A stretch of 11,207 nucleotides of DNA, taken from Hyphomicrobiaceae bacterium. GTDB taxonomy: Bacteria; Pseudomonadota; Alphaproteobacteria; Rhizobiales; HXMU1428-3. The stretch lies in contig JANQQH010000006.1 of the NCBI GenBank assembly GCA_028285025.1, positions 1-11,207 of the forward strand. Reading direction: 5' to 3'. Shown here piece after piece: positions 5,805 to 11,207 of the stretch. The notes beneath the pieces are model-generated. The model saw nothing but the letters and a program-made list of their open reading frames with translations. It did not search any database and was not told where the DNA came from. A program made the translations under genes and the position numbers. Each line of letters begins with the position of its first letter. The first letter of the stretch is position 1.

Positions 5805-7163
5805 TTAGTTGAAGGCCAATAATTTGGCTTTATCAGTTAAAATATACATATGACCGCCAGCCACAACCGGGGCAATACCCATTTTAACGCCAAGGTCTCG
5901 TTTCGCGCTAACAGAGCCTAGTTTGGCGTCAACACCAACCAGCATCCCCTTTGTTGACACCAGCCAAAGGCGGTTGCCTGCCAAAACAGGTCCACTCCAA
6001 CGCCCACCACCCGGCAACCGGCTTTTCCATAACAACTTACCCTCTTTGGCTGTCAGCGCCATCAGTTCGCCATGCAAATCAACCACGTAAACCACGCCGC
6101 CGGCCACCCAAGGAGCTTGAACACCGGGAATGTTTTGTGACCATAACCGCTCACCAGTTTTTAAAGACGAAGCAATCATGCGTCCGCCATGGCCAATGGC
6201 AAACACGGTCCCACCTGAGATCACAGGGCGAGACGCATTGCGCAAAGCTGAAATCGCCCCGCGTGAAGAACGCGACAAAGTCTCTGTCCAAACCGGAGAG
6301 CCTGTTTCAATGTCAATCGCGATTAATTCACCAGATGGATAAGGAGCAACAACAATCCCGCCAGAAACAGCCGGCGATGCATTGGTTAACATAGAAGCTG
6401 ATTCAGGCAAACCTTGATAGCGCCATAGCTCAGCCCCATCCTCCCCATTAAGACAAACAAAACTACCCAGCACAGTCGTGGCAAACACTTTACCACCTAC
6501 AGCGGTTGGTGACGTGCGCATAGGTTCGCCAACCTTTTTCACCCAAATCTCTTTGCCGCTGCTAGGAGAAAGAGCGTAAACCCGTCCAAAGCCAGTAGCA
6601 ACATAAAGTCGGCCAGCCTCAATTGCCAGCCCACCACCATAGCCTTCATAATCCTTTTCATTATTGATAGCCAGTTTCACACTCCAAGCGCGTGATCCGC
6701 TGGATTGAGAAAAAGCACTCACACGGCCCCGGCTATCCAGCGTAAAAACTTTACCACCATAAACAATCGGGCTCGCAATCACCCGGCTACGCTTGGAAGA
6801 GCCACGCCCAATGCTGGCACTCCAACGAGAAGAAAGCCCCCCGGTTAAAGCCAGGTGCCCAGGTGCGTTATCAGGCTGACCACCAGGTTGAGACCACACA
6901 CTATTAACAGTGGCAATCGGCAACGCTGTAACAGCTGTGGCAGCGCTCACATCAAGTTCGGGAACACCATCACGCTTGGCCGTCATAACCGGAATGCGCT
7001 CACCAGGTAGCTTAGCCTTTGGCTTTTTAAACGGATTAGAAAATTTAGGTAGGGAGGGAAGTTCCGGTGTGTCAAAATCGGTAAGTTCCTCCATCGTACT
7101 ACACGCCGCTACCGAGACCGATAACAAACAAATCGTAACAAAACCTATAAATCGTTTGATCAT
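5805..7163 (-). CDS. bamB: outer-membrane assembly lipoprotein BamB
   Basis: BamB is a periplasm-facing outer-membrane lipoprotein of the BAM complex, which inserts beta-barrel proteins. The protein has 452 residues. Residues 1-20 form a signal peptide with lipobox VAAC and acylated Cys21; the following Ser is compatible with transfer to the outer membrane. A Pro/Lys-rich linker (30-60) leads to eight PQQ-like propeller blades from about residue 125 to the end, each with the pattern GGxVY...D..G.L.A.....G..LW (for example VYGGKVFTLDSRGRVSAF, and VAGGVVYVVDLHGELMAL). AAAGGTG lies about 10 bases before the ATG. It starts 47 bases after the YfgM-like gene stops and is probably co-transcribed with it. 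Confidence 0.95.
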   Translation of the reverse strand: MIKRFIGFVTICLLSVSVAACSTMEELTDFDTPELPSLPKFSNPFKKPKAKLPGERIPVMTAKRDGVPELDVSAATAVTALPIATVNSVWSQPGGQPDNAPGHLALTGGLSSRWSASIGRGSSKRSRVIASPIVYGGKVFTLDSRGRVSAFSQSSGSRAWSVKLAINNEKDYEGYGGGLAIEAGRLYVATGFGRVYALSPSSGKEIWVKKVGEPMRTSPTAVGGKVFATTVLGSFVCLNGEDGAELWRYQGLPESASMLTNASPAVSGGIVVAPYPSGELIAIDIETGSPVWTETLSRSSRGAISALRNASRPVISGGTVFAIGHGGRMIASSLKTGERLWSQNIPGVQAPWVAGGVVYVVDLHGELMALTAKEGKLLWKSRLPGGGRWSGPVLAGNRLWLVSTKGMLVGVDAKLGSVSAKRDLGVKMGIAPVVAGGHMYILTDKAKLLAFN

Positions 7164-7210
7164 TTTCTACACACCTTTAGCAAGATCAAGTGCTGTAAAA
7201 TTAAAAAGTC

Positions 7211-7876
7211 TTACCCTCCCGCTTTGCGGGCAGCGATAATATCTAACATAATTTGTGCCCTGCGTTTCAAAGCGGCTGGGCTGCCCCGATCAGTCACAAT
7301 CTGAGAAAAATATTTACGCGATTCATCCAAATTCTTTTCTTTCAATGCAGCCAGTGCAATCACCTCTAATGCAGTAGCCCGCCACGCTGCTTTTTCATCT
7401 AGAAAAGACCCCAAAGCTGTTTTGGTTTCCTCAAATGACGCCCCATCAAGTTTCAACAAAGCCAAATTAAGCTTAGCATAATCGCTCATAATTTTGTCAG
7501 CACTAGGATTTTGCAGAATTTTTTTATAAATCACTTCAGCTTGCGCTGTTTCACCCTTTTTGGCCTGATTTGCCGCCAAATGGAGCGACGCTAATAACTC
7601 ATACCCCCCCGGGCCATCAGCTTGCAATGTGCTAAAAATCTTATTGGCCGCTTCCGTTTCGCCTTTGCCCATTAATTGCAAAGCTTCAACAAATCGATCG
7701 CCTGCATCTTGCCGTTTTGACGTTTGCCAATTTTGCCAGAAAATAAACCCGGCCACCACACAAACCAACACCACAACACCGCCAACAATCAGCGTGCCAT
7801 ACTTGTTCCAGAGCGCTTGCAAGCGCTCTTGGCGCAGCTCTTCATCAACTTCTCTAAATATTTGATCGTCAACCAT
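7211..7876 (-). CDS. YfgM-like TPR membrane protein (ancillary SecYEG subunit family)
   Basis: The protein has 221 residues: a charged cytoplasmic start (VDEELRQERLQALWNKYG), one membrane segment at about 28-48 (LIVGGVVVLVCVVAGFIFW), then a periplasmic helical domain of TPR type (PF09976, TPR_21). The N-terminal E-E-x-R-x-E-x-L/W-K-YG pattern and topology match the YfgM group, which in E. coli associates with the SecYEG translocon and periplasmic chaperones. The order YfgM-bamB-der is the E. coli order too, which strengthens the call. Sequence in the TPR part is variable, so orthology is inferred from topology and context. A plausible promoter lies directly upstream; only a weak GAG-type ribosome-binding site is seen before the ATG. 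Confidence 0.85.
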   Translation of the reverse strand: MVDDQIFREVDEELRQERLQALWNKYGTLIVGGVVVLVCVVAGFIFWQNWQTSKRQDAGDRFVEALQLMGKGETEAANKIFSTLQADGPGGYELLASLHLAANQAKKGETAQAEVIYKKILQNPSADKIMSDYAKLNLALLKLDGASFEETKTALGSFLDEKAAWRATALEVIALAALKEKNLDESRKYFSQIVTDRGSPAALKRRAQIMLDIIAARKAGG

Positions 7877-7900
7877 TACAACACATACTCTTTTGCTTTA

Positions 7901-7928
7901 ATCATAGCGACTACATCTGCTCCAACAA
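7901..7928 (-). promoter_or_regulatory. possible promoter of the YfgM-like gene-bamB unit
   Basis: On the minus strand, TTGTTG (7923-7928) and TATGAT (7901-7906) are 16 bases apart, giving a start near 7894 and a leader of about 18 bases to the ATG at 7876. The -10 is a 5/6 match, the -35 is weak. Confidence 0.4.
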
Positions 7929-8060
7929 ATCCTGTTTAATATTAAGTAAATATAAAACGGATAAGCCCGAAACGCTCACTCTAAACAGAGCATTCGAATC
8001 GCCTTTATAAAAATTTAGCCTCTTGATAACTTGAGATCCCTCATTTGACAATTAGATAAG

Positions 8061-8091
8061 CGATTTTTCCCTTTAAAACCGCTTAAAATCG
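8061..8091 (-). terminator. weak hairpin after panB
   Basis: CGATTTT (8061-8067) pairs perfectly with AAAATCG (8085-8091) around a 17-base loop, 55 bases after the panB stop. The stem is A-T rich and has no U-run after it, so terminator function is doubtful. The rest of the 7877-8145 gap shows no coding signal. Confidence 0.2.
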
Positions 8092-8145
8092 TAAATAAGA
8101 CGACAAAAGAACTCATTAATAAGAAATGGTTTGCTATTTTGTGGT

Positions 8146-9009
8146 CTATTTGCCCACGCTCTTAAGTTTATTTTTCGATTTAGCTGAAATTTTATCTTTT
8201 ACGCTATAAACATGATCCTTCGTTGGAAATGCACGTGTTCGAACATCTTCAGCATAATGGGCAACCGCTCCCTCAATCGCGGCACCAATTTGCCCAAACT
8301 CTTTAACAAACTTAGGTACTTGCGGGCTCAAACCCAACATATCTTCAAGCACCAAAATTTGCCCATCACAATGGGCTGAGGCACCAATACCAATGGTAGG
8401 AATGTTAACTTGTTTGGTGATTTTTTTTGCCAAAGGCTCCGCCATACCTTCCAACACAATTGCAAAAGCTCCAGCTTGTTCAACTGCTTTGGCATCATCT
8501 TCAATCGCCGCCCAATCTGCCCGTTCACGCCCTTGGGTTTTAAAGCCGCCCATCACATGAACCGCTTGCGGCGTTAAACCAACATGAGCCATCACAGGAA
8601 TGCCGCGCTTGGTTAAATAAGCGATTGTTTCGCCCATTTGCACACCGCCTTCAAGTTTGATGGCACCACACCCGGTTTCTTTCATCACGCGCGCGCAATG
8701 ACGAAACGCAACTTCAGGGCTTTCTTCATAGCTGGCAAAGGGCATATCAACAACAACCAAAGCCCGGCTAGAGCCACGCACCACAGCCGCCCCATGCAAA
8801 ATCATCATATCAAGAGTGACAGGTACAGTTGAAGGCAATCCATGCATGACCATACCCAAACTGTCACCAACCAGGATAAAATCTACATAAGGGTCTATAA
8901 TGCGAGCAGTGTGCGCATGATAAGCCGTTAATGAAACAATGGGCTTGTCCCCTTTCATTGCCAAAATATCAGGCGCGGTATAGCGTTTTATCGGACGTTG
9001 GTGAGACAT
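8146..9009 (-). CDS. panB: 3-methyl-2-oxobutanoate hydroxymethyltransferase (ketopantoate hydroxymethyltransferase)
   Basis: PanB transfers a hydroxymethyl group from 5,10-methylene-tetrahydrofolate to 2-oxoisovalerate to give ketopantoate, the first committed step to pantothenate and coenzyme A. The protein is 287 residues from the chosen start and has the TIM-barrel motifs: [10 protein letters not shown] (48-57, metal-binding Asp49), VVDMPF (86-91, metal-binding Asp88), KLEGG (118-122, Glu120), HVGLTPQ (142-148), LEGMAEP (186-192, catalytic Glu187) and [20 protein letters not shown] (207-226). These correspond to Asp45, Asp84, Glu114 and Glu181 of E. coli. The frame begins nine codons earlier, but the ATG at 9007-9009 has AGGGGG about 8 bases upstream and fits the family start. 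The C-terminal 17 residues are lysine-rich. panC is not in view. Confidence 0.96.
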   Translation of the reverse strand: MSHQRPIKRYTAPDILAMKGDKPIVSLTAYHAHTARIIDPYVDFILVGDSLGMVMHGLPSTVPVTLDMMILHGAAVVRGSSRALVVVDMPFASYEESPEVAFRHCARVMKETGCGAIKLEGGVQMGETIAYLTKRGIPVMAHVGLTPQAVHVMGGFKTQGRERADWAAIEDDAKAVEQAGAFAIVLEGMAEPLAKKITKQVNIPTIGIGASAHCDGQILVLEDMLGLSPQVPKFVKEFGQIGAAIEGAVAHYAEDVRTRAFPTKDHVYSVKDKISAKSKNKLKSVGK

Positions 9010-9090
9010 GAAGAAGCCCCCTTTATCGTCTATCATTATTAAAACAAGCCGCAGATCTTAAAAAAAGATTTCAATCCAGGCTGCTACTTA

Positions 9091-9121
9091 ACTATATGGG
9101 GTGAAAATAAGATTGATACAA
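9091..9121 (-). promoter_or_regulatory. possible panB promoter
   Basis: On the minus strand, TATAGT (9091-9096) is a 5/6 match to the -10, with TTGTAT (9116-9121) 19 bases upstream, a slightly long spacing. The leader would be about 75 bases. Pattern match only; read-through from the NnrU-like gene is the alternative. Confidence 0.3.
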
Positions 9122-9155
9122 CCCATACTTTTTTACATTAAACATCAGCAGTGAT

Positions 9156-9737
9156 TTAATGAATAAGGGGCACCCCAATTAATAATTTATGCAAATAAAA
9201 GGCAAACGCCACATAAAGCCCACCACCAATAACAACAGCCAAAACATCATGCAACCAATTGGGTTGGAAATCTCTTGTCTTGACCAATCCAAATTGCTCT
9301 CTTTTCTTTACCGAAATGCGGGCAAAAATCCCCCACAGCAAAAAGCCGCCAAACAAGACCAGTCCAGCCAAATCACCTGCCTTTACCAACAGATGACCAA
9401 AAGACCATAATTTAACAGATAGCAATTGCGGATGGCGCACCCAATAGCGGATATGTCCTTTAAGCCGGGCAGAAACAAATAAGATAAAAGCAATAAGGAC
9501 CAACAACATGGTCACATGGCGCAATTCCATCGGCAAGTCAAATAAAACAATCGGATCATGAAACTGGCTGGCATAGCCCCATATAATTAAGACCAAACCG
9601 AGAAAAGCTGTGATGGAATAACCCAGCTTATAATTTTTCTCCCCAACCATTTTAATCAGCTTATGCCGCTTTCGTGGCAAAGCCGGTATCAGGTGGATCC
9701 CTAAAAAGAGAACCAACCCCAAAAGTAATAGTCCCAT
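9156..9737 (-). CDS. NnrU family membrane protein
   Basis: This 193-residue protein has about six hydrophobic segments (near 1-20, 38-55, 72-90, 108-118, 120-138, 165-185) and carries the family hallmark HIRYWVRHPQLLSVKLWSFG followed by HLL (95-117), which matches the NnrU family (PF07298). NnrU was first linked to nitrite/nitric-oxide metabolism in Rhodobacter; many members have no proven role, and no denitrification gene is in this window, so the name does not show function. I chose the ATG at 9735-9737, with AAAGG 9 bases before it, over a TTG nine bases earlier that would touch the Shine-Dalgarno. It lies 146 bases upstream of panB on the same strand. Confidence 0.85.
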   Translation of the reverse strand: MGLLLLGLVLFLGIHLIPALPRKRHKLIKMVGEKNYKLGYSITAFLGLVLIIWGYASQFHDPIVLFDLPMELRHVTMLLVLIAFILFVSARLKGHIRYWVRHPQLLSVKLWSFGHLLVKAGDLAGLVLFGGFLLWGIFARISVKKREQFGLVKTRDFQPNWLHDVLAVVIGGGLYVAFAFYLHKLLIGVPLIH

Positions 9738-9815
9738 GTAAAGCAACCTTTATAGTTTTTTCTTACCTTTGTAGCACAAATTTTAGGCATTCGCGACCAA
9801 TAAGACCCTTTCTTT

Positions 9816-9845
9816 TTGTGCACAATCTTCCATGAGAGTTATGAT
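9816..9845 (+). promoter_or_regulatory. possible promoter ahead of the TraR/DksA-like pseudogene
   Basis: TTGTGC (9816-9821) and TATGAT (9840-9845) are 18 bases apart on the plus strand, with a start about 115 bases before the pseudogene's ATG. Nothing else is seen in the 9738-9968 gap. Confidence 0.3.
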
Positions 9846-9968
9846 TTTTAACATTTAATAAGAAGAAGAACCTGCCATTATGCCCTTAGCATAGCCACAA
9901 ATCATAGACTTTACGCCCAATCTTACTACACTGGTCACATTAACCATGAAACAAAAAACAAATATGAA

Positions 9969-10300
9969 ATGACCCCAGATCAAATCAAAACCCGTTTGTT
10001 AAAATTAGAACAAGAGCTCAAAGAGCTTGACGATCTTTCCAAACAAGCCCGGCAAACGGTTACACATGGCCAACAATCTGTTGGACGTCTTTCCCGCATG
10101 GACGCCATGCAACAACAAGCCATTGCAAACGCCACCCAGCAAAGACGCAAACAGATTTAAGATGAATGAAAACAGCTCTAGTACACTTGGAAAATGATGA
10201 CTATTGAAATTATGAAAATTGCGCCCAAGAGATTGCCCCCAAACGCTTAAAGATCGACCCACTCGTCACTCGCTGCACCCAATACACCTCTTCAAGTTAA
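9969..10300 (+). pseudogene. TraR/DksA-type zinc-finger protein, decayed
   Basis: The first 63 codons (MTPDQIKTRLLKLEQELKEL through SVGRLSRMDAMQQQAIANA) form the coiled-coil part of an alphaproteobacterial TraR/DksA family C4 zinc-finger protein, but stop at a TAA (10158-10160). In another frame, from 10166, the rest is recognisable: MKTALVHLENDDY, a TGA (10205-10207), then NYENCAQEIAPKRLKIDP and LVTRCTQY, ending with TAA at 10298-10300. The frames join if one base was lost in the T-run at about 10156-10158, and a further in-frame TGA lies at 10163-10165. In the zinc finger, two of the four cysteines have become tyrosine (codons 10211-10213 and 10283-10285); two remain (10220-10222, 10274-10276). 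Family members bind RNA polymerase or are regulators of unknown role. The gene is almost certainly inactive, though the 63-residue front could still be made. Confidence 0.85.
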
Positions 10301-10336
10301 GCTAATAAACAAATGATCACAACAAATCACTATCTA

Positions 10337-10352
10337 TTGATTTGCAAATCAA
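10337..10352. promoter_or_regulatory. 16-bp perfect palindrome, operator candidate
   Basis: TTGATTTGCAAATCAA is a perfect palindrome, 52 bases before the ATG of the small lipoprotein gene. TTGCAA in its centre could act as a -35 with a poor TAAATC 17 bases on. It may be a regulator-binding site; the regulator is unknown. Confidence 0.35.
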
Positions 10353-10404
10353 ATGCTAAAAACTTAAATCAAACCACATCAGCAACAAATAAAGAGATGA
10401 ATGA

Positions 10405-10548
10405 ATGCACCGCCCTTTTTTGAAAAAAATATCCCTGCTCTGTCTCGCACTGTTTCTACCCCTCATGGTCTTGTCTGCTTGTGCACCCAATAAGAACAAT
10501 GGTTTTTCCGTACCAGAAGAAAGACCGGAACGCCGCGGCAGTTATTAA
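10405..10548 (+). CDS. 47-residue lipoprotein, unknown function
   Basis: This short gene encodes 47 residues: a basic start (MHRPFLKK), a hydrophobic stretch (9-22), the lipobox LSAC with the acylated Cys26, and a polar, charged tail of 21 residues (APNKNNGFSVPEERPERRGS and Y). After processing only about 22 residues remain on the lipid anchor. AAAGAG lies about 8 bases before the ATG. It is not an obvious LptM (YifL), as the GxKGPLYLP motif is missing. I do not recognise it. It converges with the beta-propeller gene 40 bases away, and no terminator is clear between them. Confidence 0.65.
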   Translation: MHRPFLKKISLLCLALFLPLMVLSACAPNKNNGFSVPEERPERRGSY

Positions 10549-10588
10549 AAAGCCCTTGCCCACCAATTACAAAACACATTCATTCGTT

Positions 10589-11207
10589 TTACGGCTCATC
10601 TTGCGTAATTATTTTTTCGTCGCTGCGCCCAAAAACCAAAATATGACCATTGCTTTTAACCGGTACCCAAAATTCTTTTGAGCCGGTTAAATAAGCAAAA
10701 TCACCCAGGCCCGTGGTCTGTTTCAAACCAAAAGTTCGCGCCACATTAATTTCTTCAACGAATGAGCCATCACGCAGATCAAACTGAAATAAAGACGCCC
10801 CATCCTCATCACTGGCATAAACAAACCCTTGTCCATCACTGACAATGCTAGCAATTGGCGGTAAGTGATAAGCGGTGAACGGTTCAATCCCTTGATCTCT
10901 TATTGAGATTTTATAAAGCCCGCCGCGCTTTTTATTATTAGCAGAAGGGGAGGCTTGGTCTGTCGTCTCAAGCCCGATAGAGCCCACATACAAATGCTCT
11001 TTGTCAATGGCCAAGCCATTCGGGCCAGACAGCTTGGAACTTTGCACCCAAAGTTTCAAAGACTTCTCCTTCTCCAAAACATAAATGGCATTATTTAAAG
11101 GCGCGCTGATAAAAAGCTGGCCTTGAGAGTTTGCAACAACATCATAAAAATAAAACACATCATCAATCACAAACCGATTGCTGATTTTGCTATTGGCAAT
11201 ATCAATC
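10589..11207 (-). CDS. beta-propeller protein, SMP-30/NHL-like (5' end missing)
   Basis: The frame is open from the right edge of the window to a TAA at 10589-10591, giving the last 205 or so residues; the N-terminus lies outside. A GTG at 11168-11170 is not needed as a start because the frame continues upstream (IDIANSKISNRFVIDDVF). The repeated pattern VVANSQGQLFISAPLNNAIYV, split here around its G-x-L-x-x-S core, then GPNGLAIDKEHLYVGSIG, VSDGQGFVYASDEDGASLFQ and KEFWVPVKSNGHILVF fits the six-bladed SMP-30/gluconolactonase/NHL propeller fold. Such proteins are lactonases or binding scaffolds; active-site metal ligands cannot be assigned from this fragment and any signal peptide is out of view. 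Function is unknown. Confidence 0.75.
   Translation of the reverse strand, partial: IDIANSKISNRFVIDDVFYFYDVVANSQGQLFISAPLNNAIYVLEKEKSLKLWVQSSKLSGPNGLAIDKEHLYVGSIGLETTDQASPSANNKKRGGLYKISIRDQGIEPFTAYHLPPIASIVSDGQGFVYASDEDGASLFQFDLRDGSFVEEINVARTFGLKQTTGLGDFAYLTGSKEFWVPVKSNGHILVFGRSDEKIITQDEP

Noticed and set aside
9830..9841. 12-base match CCATGAGAGTTA to an arm of the bamB-der inverted repeat (5763-5774)
   Set aside because: A 12-base match within an 11-kb window is expected by chance, and the flanks do not match.
10005..10262. 85-codon minus-strand frame across the TraR/DksA-like pseudogene
   Set aside because: It is the antisense of a recognisable decayed gene and shows no domain or ribosome-binding site.

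Overview
The window looks like a chromosomal segment of an alphaproteobacterium, probably near the Rhizobiales/Hyphomicrobiales, with moderately A+T-rich DNA. This is inferred from the minus-strand block panB, then a YfgM-like TPR protein, bamB and der, from NnrU, from the alphaproteobacterial type of TraR/DksA zinc-finger protein, and from the TypA C-terminus. Nearly all intact genes lie on the minus strand. The plus strand carries only the 3' end of typA, a dead TraR/DksA-like gene and a tiny lipoprotein. I see no tRNA, rRNA, CRISPR array, insertion sequence or phage gene.

Left part (1-1090): the end of typA, a hairpin, a GlsB/YeaQ-type small membrane protein with its own terminator, and a small secreted two-cysteine protein with a promoter and a terminator.

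Centre-left (1091-4061): the most interesting block. A GbsR/MarR-type regulator lies upstream of a two-gene operon in which a DUF4166 protein overlaps, by an ATGA, a membrane-anchored TIGR01777-type SDR. The same 20-bp palindrome, ATTTCTGT-N4-ACAGAAAT, occurs at the start of the regulator gene and at the start of the DUF4166 gene. This suggests a self-contained, autoregulated unit. At the regulator gene a good -35/-10 pair places the palindrome over the -10 and the start codon, so the mRNA is probably leaderless.

Centre (4195-7876): der, bamB and the YfgM-like gene in the widely conserved order, with a probable promoter before the YfgM-like gene. Between bamB and der sits a 123-bp, nearly perfect inverted repeat with 53-nt arms and a 17-nt loop. 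The der ribosome-binding site lies inside a small hairpin.

Right part (8146-11207): panB (first step of pantothenate synthesis), an NnrU-family membrane protein, a decayed TraR/DksA-like pseudogene, a 47-residue lipoprotein preceded by a 16-bp perfect palindrome, and the 3' part of a beta-propeller (SMP-30/NHL-like) gene that runs off the right edge.

No stretch over 300 bases lacks a gene. The largest gaps are 7877-8145, 5554-5804 and 9738-9968; what they hold is given in the entries.
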